From the NCBI GenBank assembly GCA_016281555.1, contig JAEEIV010000068.1, positions 1-52,892 of the forward strand: 52,892 nt of DNA. Reading direction: 5' to 3'. Position numbers and translations under genes: made by a program. Below are positions 45,289 to 52,892 of this stretch, in pieces; the first letter of the stretch is position 1; every line of letters starts with the position of its first letter. The notes under the pieces were generated by a model. It saw nothing but the letters and a program-made list of their open reading frames with translations, did not search any database and had not been told where the DNA came from. The stretch comes from Lachnospiraceae bacterium. Its GTDB lineage: Bacteria > Bacillota > Clostridia > Lachnospirales > Lachnospiraceae.

Positions 45289-45801
45289 ATGGCTCGTGAC
45301 AATCGTGAAAACAACGAAGTTAGAGAATCTGAATTTGAAGACAGAGTAGTAGCCATCAAGCGTGTCACCAAGGTTGTAAAGGGTGGCCGCAACATGCGTT
45401 TTTCCGCTCTGGTCGTGGTCGGTGACAAGAACGGCCGTGTCGGCGTCGGCACCGGCAAGGCGGCAGAAGTTCCGGAAGCCATCCGGAAGGCGAAGCAGGA
45501 TGCGGAAAAGCACCTGATCAACGTGCCGCTTGATGAGAACAAGAGCATCCCGCACGATTACGTGGGCACCTTCGGAAGCGCTGAAGTCATCCTGAAGCGG
45601 TCCAAGGAAGGTACCGGCATCATCGCCGGCGGCCCCGCGCGTTCCGTGTGCGAGCTGGCTGGACTCAAGAACATCCGGACGAAGTCTCTCGGCTCCAACA
45701 ACAAGCAGAACGTCGTTCTGGCTACCATCAACGGCCTTCGTGCCCTGAAGACGCCCGAAGAAGTTTCGAGACTTCGCGGCAAGGCAGTCAACGAACTGTA
45801 A
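45289..45801 (+). CDS. rpsE: 30S ribosomal protein S5
   Basis: S5 (uS5), 170 residues. [35 protein letters not shown] and [18 protein letters not shown] are the conserved segments. It influences decoding accuracy and the mRNA entry channel. AAGGAGGG before the ATG. Confidence 0.97.
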   Translation: MARDNRENNEVRESEFEDRVVAIKRVTKVVKGGRNMRFSALVVVGDKNGRVGVGTGKAAEVPEAIRKAKQDAEKHLINVPLDENKSIPHDYVGTFGSAEVILKRSKEGTGIIAGGPARSVCELAGLKNIRTKSLGSNNKQNVVLATINGLRALKTPEEVSRLRGKAVNEL

Positions 45802-45815
45802 AGGAGGCACTTGAA

Positions 45816-45998
45816 ATGGCAGAGAAAACATTGAAAATCACGTTAGTGAAGTCCCCGATCGCCTGCATCCCGAAGCAGAGAGCCACGGTGGAAGCGCTTG
45901 GTCTTCACAAACTGCACGAGACGGTGGAACTCCCCGACAATGCTGCGACGCGCGGCATGATCTTCCGGGTGAGCCATCTGGTCAAAGTGGAAGAGTAA
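45816..45998 (+). CDS. rpmD: 50S ribosomal protein L30
   Basis: L30 (uL30), 60 residues. The ATG at 45816 follows AAAGGAGG; the longer frame upstream overlaps rpsE and is a shadow. [20 protein letters not shown] and [14 protein letters not shown] are typical of bacterial L30. Confidence 0.95.
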   Translation: MAEKTLKITLVKSPIACIPKQRATVEALGLHKLHETVELPDNAATRGMIFRVSHLVKVEE

Positions 45999-46012
45999 TC
46001 GGAGGTGCGATC

Positions 46013-46453
46013 ATGAATTTATCGAATTTAACTCCTGCAGAAGGTTCGGTTCAGAACGGAAATTTCCGCCGGGGCCGCGGCCATGCTTCAGGAAACGGCA
46101 AAACTGCCGGTAAAGGTCATAAGGGTCAGAAAGCGCGTTCCGGTGCTCCCCGTCCGGGATTTGAAGGCGGTCAGATGCCCATTTACAGACGTCTTCCGAA
46201 GCGCGGCTTTACCTGCCGCAATTCCAAGGAGATCGTCGGCATCAACGTTTCCGAACTGGAAGTGTTTGAAAATGACACGGTCGTGACTGTCGAGCTTCTT
46301 ATGGATGCCGGCATCATCAAGAACCCCCGCGACGGCGTGAAGATCCTGGGCGGCGGTGAACTCACCAAGAAACTTACGGTGAAGGCGAACGCTTTCTCCG
46401 AAGGCGCAAAGGAAAAGATTGAAGCAGTACAGGGAACGATTGAGGTGATCTGA
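46013..46453 (+). CDS. rplO: 50S ribosomal protein L15
   Basis: L15 (uL15), 146 residues. [33 protein letters not shown] and [17 protein letters not shown] are diagnostic. It acts late in 50S assembly. Its stop overlaps the secY start by one base (TGATG), coupling ribosome and translocon synthesis. Confidence 0.97.
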   Translation: MNLSNLTPAEGSVQNGNFRRGRGHASGNGKTAGKGHKGQKARSGAPRPGFEGGQMPIYRRLPKRGFTCRNSKEIVGINVSELEVFENDTVVTVELLMDAGIIKNPRDGVKILGGGELTKKLTVKANAFSEGAKEKIEAVQGTIEVI

Positions 46454-47787
46454 TGTGGAAGACATTAAAAAACGCATGGGGGATCAAAGACGTCCGTAAA
46501 CGCATTCTCTATACGCTGTTCATGGTGATCGTGATCCGGGTCGGAGCACAGATTCCGGTTCCGGGGACCAATGCGACCTACATCAAGGAAGTTCTGGACT
46601 CCATGAACCAGAGCGGTGCGTTTAACATCTTCAATTCCTTCACGGGGCATTCGCTTGACAGATTCTCCATTCTGGCGCTCAGCATTACGCCTTACATCAC
46701 GAGCTCCATCGTTATGGAACTCATGACGATCGCAATTCCGAAACTGGAAGAATTGCATCGGGAAGGCAATGAAGGCCGGAAGAAGATCAATGCGTATACC
46801 CGGTATCTCACGGTGGTGCTTGCGCTGGTCGAAAGTATCGCCATGTCCATCGGCTTCGGCAACTCGGGTCTTTACGGTACGAACGGACCGAGATGGTTCT
46901 ACATCATGGTCTCCGTCATCGCATTGACCGCAGGTTCCGCATTCTTGATGTGGATCGGCGAGCAGATCACGGACAAGGGAATCGGCAACGGTATCTCCAT
47001 CGTCCTTCTCGTCAACATCCTTTCGGGCATCCCGGAAGATCTCGGCGTCCTGTTCACCTACTTCACCTCCGGAAAGAGCATTGCCCTTTCGGTCGTGATC
47101 GTGATCCTCATCGTGGCGGCCATTCTGGTCATAGTAGCTTTCGTGGTATTCGTGAACGGAGCGCAGCGAAAGATCCCGGTGCAATACGCCGGAAAGATCG
47201 TCGGGCGGAGGACCGTCGGCGGACAGCAGTCAAACATCCCGTTAAAGGTGCTGACTGCGAGCGTCATTCCGGTCATCTTCGCATCGTCGCTCATGTCCAT
47301 TCCGGGCATGATCGCGCAGTTCATTCCGGGCGCAACCGATTACACGACGTTCTGGGGCAAAGTCCTTTTGTTCCTGAGCTCGAACTCCTGGTTCAGCACC
47401 TTCGGAACGCAGTACTGGTGGACCGTGTTCGGCGTCCTCCTGTACATCCTGCTCATCTTCGTGTTCTCGTACTTCTATACGTCGATCACCTTTAATCCGA
47501 CGGAAGTTTCCGAGAACCTGAAAAAGCAGGGCGGCTTCATCCCCGGCATCCGTCCGGGCAAGCCGACGTCCGATTATCTGAACAGCGTCCTGAACCGTCT
47601 CGTGTTCATCGGCGCGTGTGCATTGTCGATCGTGGCATTGATCCCGATCATCGTGGCAGGTGTGTTCGGCGTGAGTTCGGTGTCGTTCCTCGGAACGTCG
47701 CTCATCATCATCGTCGGCGTCATTCTGGAAACGCTCCAGCAGATCGAAGGCAGGATCGTTGCCCGCGAGTATGACAGCATTTTCTGA
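46453..47787 (+). CDS. secY: Preprotein translocase subunit SecY
   Basis: SecY, 444 residues, with ten predicted membrane helices. It forms the protein-conducting channel. [27 protein letters not shown] after helix 1 (plug region follows), ITPYITSSIVMELM, the basic cytoplasmic loop QRKIPVQYAGKIVGRR that binds SecA and the ribosome, and FNPTEVSENLKKQGGFIPGI are present. SecDF and YajC are also in this window. A folded 100-base gap separates it from adk. Confidence 0.98.
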   Translation: MWKTLKNAWGIKDVRKRILYTLFMVIVIRVGAQIPVPGTNATYIKEVLDSMNQSGAFNIFNSFTGHSLDRFSILALSITPYITSSIVMELMTIAIPKLEELHREGNEGRKKINAYTRYLTVVLALVESIAMSIGFGNSGLYGTNGPRWFYIMVSVIALTAGSAFLMWIGEQITDKGIGNGISIVLLVNILSGIPEDLGVLFTYFTSGKSIALSVVIVILIVAAILVIVAFVVFVNGAQRKIPVQYAGKIVGRRTVGGQQSNIPLKVLTASVIPVIFASSLMSIPGMIAQFIPGATDYTTFWGKVLLFLSSNSWFSTFGTQYWWTVFGVLLYILLIFVFSYFYTSITFNPTEVSENLKKQGGFIPGIRPGKPTSDYLNSVLNRLVFIGACALSIVALIPIIVAGVFGVSSVSFLGTSLIIIVGVILETLQQIEGRIVAREYDSIF

Positions 47788-47797
47788 TTTTAAGAAG

Positions 47798-47866
47798 CAG
47801 TATGGGCCATCCACGTACGTGGTGGCCTTACTGTGCGTTTTGGCAGGCCTCGGAAACGGGTCTGCC
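47798..47866 (+). promoter_or_regulatory. Two hairpins between secY and adk
   Basis: The first is a long near-perfect stem from CAGTA (47798-47802) to TACTG (47829-47833), with GGCCA/TGGCC and CCACGT/ACGTGG inside. The second pairs GGCAGGCC (47842-47849) with GGTCTGCC (47859-47866). The first is followed by GCGTTTTGG, a weak T-run, so partial termination or an RNA-processing site is possible. Confidence 0.5.
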
Positions 47867-47887
47867 AGTGTCCGATAAGGAGGCGTT

Positions 47888-48532
47888 ATGAAAATCGTTT
47901 TGCTCGGCCCTCCGGGCGCCGGAAAAGGCACCCAGGCGGCCATGATCTCAGGCAGATTTGAGATCCCTCATATTTCGACCGGAGAGATTTTCCGCACGAA
48001 CGTGCACGAAGGCACGCCGCTCGGAAAGGAAGCGAAGAGCTATATCGATCAGGGCCTTTTGGTGCCGGACGATCTGACCATGAATATGGTGCTTGACCGC
48101 CTGAACGATCCGGACACGGAAAACGGCTACATTCTCGACGGCTTCCCGAGGACCATGGTGCAGGCCATCATGTTCGACGAAGCGCTGGAGCAGCGCAATG
48201 AATCGATCGACATCGTGCTGGACATTGACGTGGAAGACGAAGTCATCGTGGAACGGATGAGCGGCAGGCGGATCTGTCCGGACTGCGGCGAGACCTATCA
48301 TATCGAGCATCTTCCTCCGAAGATCCACGGCATCTGCAATCTTTGCGGCAGCGAACTCATTGTCCGTGAGGACGACCGTCCGGAAACGGTGCTGAAGCGC
48401 CTGTCGGTCTACCGGGAAAAGACGGAACCGCTGGTGGATTACTACGCCGGCCGGAACATCCTGACGAAGATCGACGGCGACAGGGATTCCCTGGAAGTGT
48501 TCCGCGAGATCGAGAGCATTCTGGAGGCATAA
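47888..48532 (+). CDS. adk: Adenylate kinase
   Basis: Adenylate kinase, 214 residues, makes 2 ADP from ATP and AMP. The P-loop is GPPGAGKGTQ (residues 7-16), ILDGFPRTMVQA is the AMP-site segment, and the LID has a structural zinc site of four cysteines (CPDCGETYHIEHL and CNLCG), as in Gram-positive enzymes. AAGGAGG precedes the ATG. The map gene starts directly after its stop. Confidence 0.98.
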   Translation: MKIVLLGPPGAGKGTQAAMISGRFEIPHISTGEIFRTNVHEGTPLGKEAKSYIDQGLLVPDDLTMNMVLDRLNDPDTENGYILDGFPRTMVQAIMFDEALEQRNESIDIVLDIDVEDEVIVERMSGRRICPDCGETYHIEHLPPKIHGICNLCGSELIVREDDRPETVLKRLSVYREKTEPLVDYYAGRNILTKIDGDRDSLEVFREIESILEA

Positions 48533-49309
48533 ATGGCGGTAACGATCAAAGCCGCGCATGAGATCGAACTGATGCGCGAGTCGTCAAAGCGCCTGGCTGT
48601 CGTCCACGATGAGATCGGAAAGATGATCGAGCCCGGGATCAGCACGTATGAGCTGGACCGGAAAGCGAGAGAGTTGATCCGCGAACTGGAAGGCGTACCG
48701 AATTTCCTCAATTATCACGGTTTTCCGGGCGCCATCTGCGCGTCGATCAATGAAGTGGTCGTCCATGGTATCCCCTCGAAATACACCGTTTTAAAAGACG
48801 GAGACATCATCGGGATCGATATGGGACTGATCTACCGCGGATATCATTCCGATGCCGCGAGAACGCACCTCGTCGGGCAATGCTCCGAAGAGGACCGGCT
48901 GCTCGTCGAGCGGACGAAACAGTCCTTCTTCGAGGGAGTCAAGTTCGCCAAGGCCGGCTGCCATCTTTATGACATTTCGGCGGCGATCCAGAAATATGCG
49001 GAATCGTTCGGTTACGGCGTGGTCCGCGACATGGTGGGACACGGCATCGGGACGCATCTTCACGAGGATCCCGAAGTGCCGAACTTCAAACCGTTCGGAA
49101 GAGGGAAGGGCCTGCTTCTCCGCCCGGGCATGACGCTCGCGATCGAACCCATGATCACGGCGGGCACGTGGCGGATCGAAGTGCTGGAAGACGAATGGAC
49201 GACCGTCACGGCAGACGGCAGCAAGTGTGCACATTACGAAAACACGGTGCTCATCACCGACGGCGAACCGGAGATCCTGTCGCTTTACCGCGACGGGAAG
49301 GAAGTCTGA
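48533..49309 (+). CDS. map: Methionine aminopeptidase, type I
   Basis: A 258-residue type I methionine aminopeptidase that removes the initiator methionine. The five metal ligands are visible: two Asp in IGIDMGLIYRGYHSDAART, His in GHGIGTHLHEDPEVPNF, Glu in LAIEPMI and Glu in HYENTVLIT. It begins on the base after the adk stop, with GGAGGCATAA as binding site inside adk. The KOW-domain gene often found after map in Clostridia is absent. Confidence 0.97.
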   Translation: MAVTIKAAHEIELMRESSKRLAVVHDEIGKMIEPGISTYELDRKARELIRELEGVPNFLNYHGFPGAICASINEVVVHGIPSKYTVLKDGDIIGIDMGLIYRGYHSDAARTHLVGQCSEEDRLLVERTKQSFFEGVKFAKAGCHLYDISAAIQKYAESFGYGVVRDMVGHGIGTHLHEDPEVPNFKPFGRGKGLLLRPGMTLAIEPMITAGTWRIEVLEDEWTTVTADGSKCAHYENTVLITDGEPEILSLYRDGKEV

Positions 49310-49335
49310 AGACGCATTGCAAATTAGGAGGTTGA

Positions 49336-49554
49336 ATGTCTAAAGCTGATGTGATCGAATTGGAGGGAACCGTTTCGGAAAAACTTCCGAATGCGATGTT
49401 CCGCGTCCGTCTGGAAAACGGCCACGAGATCCTGGCCACCATTTCCGGAAAACTCAGGATGAATTACATCCGTATCCTTCCGGGGGACAAAGTTACCCTG
49501 GAGATGTCTCCCTACGATCTGACGAAAGGCCGGATCATCTGGCGGGACAAATAA
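49336..49554 (+). CDS. infA: Translation initiation factor IF-1
   Basis: IF-1, 72 residues, an OB-fold protein that blocks the 30S A site during initiation. [20 protein letters not shown] and [20 protein letters not shown] are typical; [13 protein letters not shown] closes it. TTAGGAGG precedes the ATG. A 238-base gap with its own promoter separates it from rpmJ. Confidence 0.97.
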   Translation: MSKADVIELEGTVSEKLPNAMFRVRLENGHEILATISGKLRMNYIRILPGDKVTLEMSPYDLTKGRIIWRDK

Positions 49555-49792
49555 GAAACCGGTCGGGGCAATGAACGGTCCCGGAAACGGCGGTTTCCCG
49601 TGATATCGTGGGTCAGGACGAAAAAGAAGGCGGATCTGAAAAAAAGTTTCAGATTCTGCTTGACTTTTGGTCTTGACTTGTGATATATTGTTTAAGTTTC
49701 GCGAAAGCGGGACAACTATGCCCATTTTCAATGGGCGGAAGCGGTTGGTTCTCCTCACGGAGAACGGCAAAAAGCAGAAAGGAGACGAAGAG
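49555..49792 (+). promoter_or_regulatory. Gap with promoter and hairpins before rpmJ
   Basis: After infA a stem GAAACCG (49555-49561) / CGGTTTC (49591-49597) can form. TTGACT (49660-49665), 18 bases and TATATT (49684-49689) make a likely promoter. The leader then has GCCCATT (49720-49726) / AATGGGC (49730-49736). So the alpha part can be expressed on its own. No gene is seen. Confidence 0.65.
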
Positions 49793-49906
49793 ATGAAGGT
49801 AAGATCTTCCGTTAAGCCGATCTGCGAAAAGTGCAAGGTCATCAAGAGAAAGGGCATTGTCCGGATCATCTGTGAGAACCCGAAGCACAAGCAGAGACAG
49901 GGCTGA
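49793..49906 (+). CDS. rpmJ: 50S ribosomal protein L36
   Basis: L36 (bL36), only 37 residues: [20 protein letters not shown] and a basic end [10 protein letters not shown]. The cysteines of CEKC with a further Cys and His bind one zinc. AAAGGAG precedes the ATG. The longer frame upstream starts in noncoding leader and is not used. Confidence 0.97.
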   Translation: MKVRSSVKPICEKCKVIKRKGIVRIICENPKHKQRQG

Positions 49907-49962
49907 CAGCCTGCAGGTGAGACCTGCAAACAAATTTGAAAGAAGGAGGTTCGAAGACACAT

Positions 49963-50334
49963 ATGGCTCGTATTTCAGGTGTTGATTTACCCAGAGAGAA
50001 ACGCGTCGAGATCGGTTTGACTTATGTTTACGGCATTGGCCGCGAGACGTCGAACAAGATCCTGAAAGAGGCTGAAGTGAATCCCGACACGAGAGTGAAG
50101 GATTTGACGGACGCTGAAGTGGCGGCGATCGCCCGCGTGATCGATGAGTCGGGTATTCTGGTCGAAGGTGATCTCAGAAGAGAAACCGCGATGAATATCA
50201 AGAGACTCCAGGAAGTCGGATGCTACAGAGGAATTCGCCATCGTAAGTCTTTACCGGTTCGGGGTCAGAACACGAAGAACAACGCCCGCACCCGTAAGGG
50301 CCCGAAGAAGACCGTAGCGAACAAGAAGAAGTAA
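49963..50334 (+). CDS. rpsM: 30S ribosomal protein S13
   Basis: S13 (uS13), 123 residues from the ATG at 49963, with AAGGAGGT 12 bases before it; the 9-residue longer frame is rejected. [32 protein letters not shown] and the tail [17 protein letters not shown] are diagnostic. It contacts the P-site tRNA and forms bridge B1. Confidence 0.97.
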   Translation: MARISGVDLPREKRVEIGLTYVYGIGRETSNKILKEAEVNPDTRVKDLTDAEVAAIARVIDESGILVEGDLRRETAMNIKRLQEVGCYRGIRHRKSLPVRGQNTKNNARTRKGPKKTVANKKK

Positions 50335-50416
50335 GATTTGCAGCATTTCCTGTAAAGCGGGCGAGGCCCGCGAATCAAATAAGGAAGAACCCATTTAGAG
50401 GGAGGTTAGTTTTAAA

Positions 50417-50815
50417 ATGGCAAAGAAAGTGTCAGCTAAGAAAGTGACAAAGAAACGTGTCAAGAAAAACGTTGAACGCGGACAAGCACATATTCAGGCA
50501 TCTTTCAATAACACGATCGTGACCTTGACGGACACCGAAGGGAATGCGATTTCCTGGGCGAGTGCCGGTGGGCTTGGTTTCAGAGGTTCAAGAAAATCTA
50601 CTCCTTATGCAGCACAGATGGCAGCGGAAACCGCTACCAAGGCAGCTTTAATCCATGGGCTGAAATTCGTTGACGTTTTCGTCAAAGGACCCGGCTCCGG
50701 ACGCGAGGCAGCGATCCGTGCGTTAGCGGCGAGTGGACTTGAAGTGACGAGCATCAGAGACGTCACCCCCGTTCCTCACAACGGATGCCGTCCGCCGAAG
50801 CGGAGAAGAGTATAA
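50417..50815 (+). CDS. rpsK: 30S ribosomal protein S11
   Basis: S11 (uS11), 132 residues. [52 protein letters not shown] and the end [13 protein letters not shown] are typical. It lies in the platform near the Shine-Dalgarno helix. GGGAGGT precedes the ATG. The codons in its first half look less GC-rich than its neighbours. Confidence 0.97.
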   Translation: MAKKVSAKKVTKKRVKKNVERGQAHIQASFNNTIVTLTDTEGNAISWASAGGLGFRGSRKSTPYAAQMAAETATKAALIHGLKFVDVFVKGPGSGREAAIRALAASGLEVTSIRDVTPVPHNGCRPPKRRRV

Positions 50816-50833
50816 TCAGAGGAGGTATTAGAG

Positions 50834-51427
50834 ATGGCAGTAGATAGAACACCTGTGCTGAAGAAATGCAGATCTCTTGATTTGGACCCCGTTTTTCTTG
50901 GAATCGACAAAAAATCCACGAGACAGTCAAAGAGAGCCAACAAAAAGATGAGCGAATATGCGACCCAGCTTCGTGAGAAGCAGAAGGCGAAGTTCATCTA
51001 CGGTGTGTTGGAAAAACCGTTCAGAAATTATTATAACAAGGCCGAGCGCATGAAGGGGCAGACCGGTGACAACCTGATGATCACCCTGGAGCGTCGTCTC
51101 GACAATGTGATCTTCCGGCTCGGATTTGCAAGAACCCGTATGGAAGCGCGTCAGATCGTTGACCACAGACATGTGACCGTCAACGGCAAGATCGTCAACA
51201 TCCCGTCGTACCTTCTGAATGTCGGTGATGTCATTGAAATCAAAGAAACCAGAAAGGATTCGCAGCGTTACAAGGACGTTCTGGAAACCACCGGCGGACG
51301 TACCGTCCCGTCGTGGCTTACCGCTGATCAGGAAAGCTTAAAGGGCGAAGTGAACGCACTTCCCTTAAGAAGCGAGATTGACGTTCCGGTAAATGAAATG
51401 CTGATCGTCGAGTTGTACTCGAAATAA
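50834..51427 (+). CDS. rpsD: 30S ribosomal protein S4
   Basis: S4 (uS4), 197 residues, without the N-terminal cysteine zinc site seen in some Firmicutes (one Cys only, in KKCRSLDLD). The S4 domain has [20 protein letters not shown] and [20 protein letters not shown]. It starts 30S assembly and controls the alpha operon in other bacteria. GAGGAGG lies before the ATG. Confidence 0.97.
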   Translation: MAVDRTPVLKKCRSLDLDPVFLGIDKKSTRQSKRANKKMSEYATQLREKQKAKFIYGVLEKPFRNYYNKAERMKGQTGDNLMITLERRLDNVIFRLGFARTRMEARQIVDHRHVTVNGKIVNIPSYLLNVGDVIEIKETRKDSQRYKDVLETTGGRTVPSWLTADQESLKGEVNALPLRSEIDVPVNEMLIVELYSK

Positions 51428-51474
51428 TCTGTAAAGGTTTGAATCGAGTCCCCAGTATAATGAGGAGGGCGAAA

Positions 51475-52434
51475 ATGTTTGATTTCGAGAAACCCAATAT
51501 TGAGATCGCTGAGATTTCAGAAGATAAGACCTACGGCAGATTTGTGGTCGAGCCTTTGGAGCGCGGCTACGGTCTGACCCTGGGGAACTCTTTAAGAAGG
51601 ATCCTGCTGTCCTCGCTGCCCGGCGCAGCGGTCAGCCAGGTCAAGATCGACGGCGTTGTTCATGAGTTTTCTTCGATCCCCGGCGTCAAAGAGGACGTAA
51701 CGGAAATCATCATGAACATCAAGTCTCTGAAGATCAAGAATTCCAGTTCTTCAGACGCGCCGAAGGTCGCTTACATTCAGTATGAAGGCGAAGGCGTCGT
51801 AACCGCACGCGACATCAAGGCAGACAGTGACATCGAGATCATGAATCCCGATCAGGTCATTGCCACGCTGTCGGGCGGCGTCGGCTGCAAGCTTGGCATG
51901 GAATTGGTCATCACGAAGGGCCGCGGTTACGTGGGCGCAGACAAGCAGAGAGCGAATGATACCACACTCGGTATGATTCCGGTCGATGCCATGTACACGC
52001 CGATCAGCCGCGTCAATTCCACCGTCGAAAACACCCGTGTCGGTCAGGTCACAGACTTTGACAAACTGACGCTGGAAGTCTGGACGGACGGAACGATGAG
52101 CCCGGACGAAGCGGTTTCGCTGGCAGCAAAGGTCATGTCGGAGCATCTGGCTCTGTTCATCGATCTTTCTGAAGACGCGAAGCACGCCGAAGTCATGGTG
52201 GAGAAGTCCGAGCCGAACGGTGTGAAGGTCATGACCATGAACATCGACGAGCTTGAGCTTTCCGTGCGCTCCTTCAACTGCTTAAAGAGAGCGGGTATCG
52301 ATACGGTGGAACAGTTGTGCAGCAAGACCGCCGAGGATATGATGAAGGTCCGGAACCTGGGCCGGAAGTCCCTCGACGAGGTGCTGGCAAAATTGAAAGA
52401 GCTTGGCTTATCCTTAAGCTCAAGCGAAGAGTAA
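51475..52434 (+). CDS. rpoA: RNA polymerase subunit alpha
   Basis: The 319-residue alpha subunit. The start at 51475 follows TGAGGAGGG; the earlier frame from 51439 adds a non-conserved 12 residues. The N-terminal domain (~1-230) has [20 protein letters not shown] for dimer and beta contact; the C-terminal domain (~250-319) has [19 protein letters not shown] and [20 protein letters not shown], which bind UP elements and activators. It would read A-tract regions such as that at 36813. Confidence 0.98.
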   Translation: MFDFEKPNIEIAEISEDKTYGRFVVEPLERGYGLTLGNSLRRILLSSLPGAAVSQVKIDGVVHEFSSIPGVKEDVTEIIMNIKSLKIKNSSSSDAPKVAYIQYEGEGVVTARDIKADSDIEIMNPDQVIATLSGGVGCKLGMELVITKGRGYVGADKQRANDTTLGMIPVDAMYTPISRVNSTVENTRVGQVTDFDKLTLEVWTDGTMSPDEAVSLAAKVMSEHLALFIDLSEDAKHAEVMVEKSEPNGVKVMTMNIDELELSVRSFNCLKRAGIDTVEQLCSKTAEDMMKVRNLGRKSLDEVLAKLKELGLSLSSSEE

Positions 52435-52448
52435 CGGAGGAAGAACAA

Positions 52449-52892
52449 ATGGCAGGATATAGAAAACTCGGCCGGACTTCGAGCCAGAGAAAGGCACTGC
52501 TCCGCAATCAGGTCACCGCTTTGATCAATAACGGCAAAATCGTGACCACCGAAGCCAGAGCCAAAGAAGTGAAGAAGATCGCCGAAGGTCTGATCGCATT
52601 GGCCGTAAAGGAACGCGACAACTTCGAAACAGTGACCGTTACCGCGAAGGTTGCCCAGAAGGACAAGGACGGCAAGCGTGTCAAGAAGGTCGTCGACGGC
52701 AAGCGCGTCACCGTGTTCGACACGGTCGAAAAGACGATCAAAAAGGATCAGCCTTCCCGCCTTCATGCGAGACGGCAGATGCTCGAAGTTTTCTACGGCG
52801 TAACGGATGTGCCGGCAGAGAACAAGAAAAAGAAACACCTGACGAAAGAAGTCGATATGCCAAAGAAGATGTTCGAAGAGATCGCTCCGAAG
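52449..52892 (+). CDS. rplQ: 50S ribosomal protein L17, 3' end cut by window
   Basis: L17 (bL17), 148 residues visible, running off the window. [20 protein letters not shown] and [20 protein letters not shown] are diagnostic. The protein is longer than the 127 residues of E. coli, with a charged insertion after VTAKVAQ ([15 protein letters not shown]), a form seen in many Clostridia. ACGGAGGAAG precedes the ATG. Confidence 0.95.
   Translation, partial: MAGYRKLGRTSSQRKALLRNQVTALINNGKIVTTEARAKEVKKIAEGLIALAVKERDNFETVTVTAKVAQKDKDGKRVKKVVDGKRVTVFDTVEKTIKKDQPSRLHARRQMLEVFYGVTDVPAENKKKKHLTKEVDMPKKMFEEIAPK

Overview
The window reads as chromosomal DNA of a GC-rich member of the Clostridia (Bacillota), probably an uncultured gut or rumen lineage. 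The basis is the gene order of the ribosomal block (S10-spc-alpha, with secY-adk-map-infA-rpmJ-rpsM-rpsK-rpsD-rpoA-rplQ), a zinc-type S14, a long L17, strong AGGAGG ribosome binding sites and many secreted proteins built from GG-rich beta-helix or H...CxxC repeats. The genus cannot be told from this sequence alone.

Left part (1-10.9 kb). A secreted repeat protein, cut by the window edge, converges on an AraC-type regulator across a two-hairpin bidirectional terminator. The regulator diverges from a tight operon with ATGA overlaps: a class I aminotransferase, an M81/MlrC-type metallopeptidase, a class V PLP enzyme, a ceramidase-like lipoprotein lacking the canonical serine, and a beta-helix lipoprotein. 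The set looks like regulated uptake or processing of an amino-containing substrate; the substrate is not evident.

Middle part (11.0-31.0 kb). A sugar operon holds two tandem, closely related cytoplasmic clan GH-A glycosidase-like proteins, two xylose-isomerase-like TIM-barrel proteins and a fucose/arabinose-isomerase-like protein, with no transporter. Next is a 2,731-residue exported protein: an N-terminal membrane segment, four ~170-residue repeats, a beta-helix, two BIG2 domains, a second beta-helix, an SGNH esterase and a third beta-helix. It is followed by an SGNH plus putative cysteine-hydrolase fusion without an export signal, and by a lipoprotein made of the second of these domains alone. 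The same modules recur in different combinations over 20 kb. This is the most unusual part of the window and the best candidate for an undescribed system.

Right part (31.0-52.9 kb). Housekeeping genes: secDF, tgt, yajC (with an unusual lipoprotein-type N-terminus), a two-gene SUF-like Fe-S system (sufC plus a short SufB/D-like scaffold), then 31 genes of the S10-spc-alpha block, ending inside rplQ. Signals here include a consensus promoter with phased A-tracts and a long folded leader before rpsJ, structured gaps between rpsJ-rplC, rpsS-rplV and secY-adk, an internal promoter at the end of tgt, and a separate promoter before rpmJ.

No tRNA, rRNA, CRISPR array, insertion sequence or phage gene was found.
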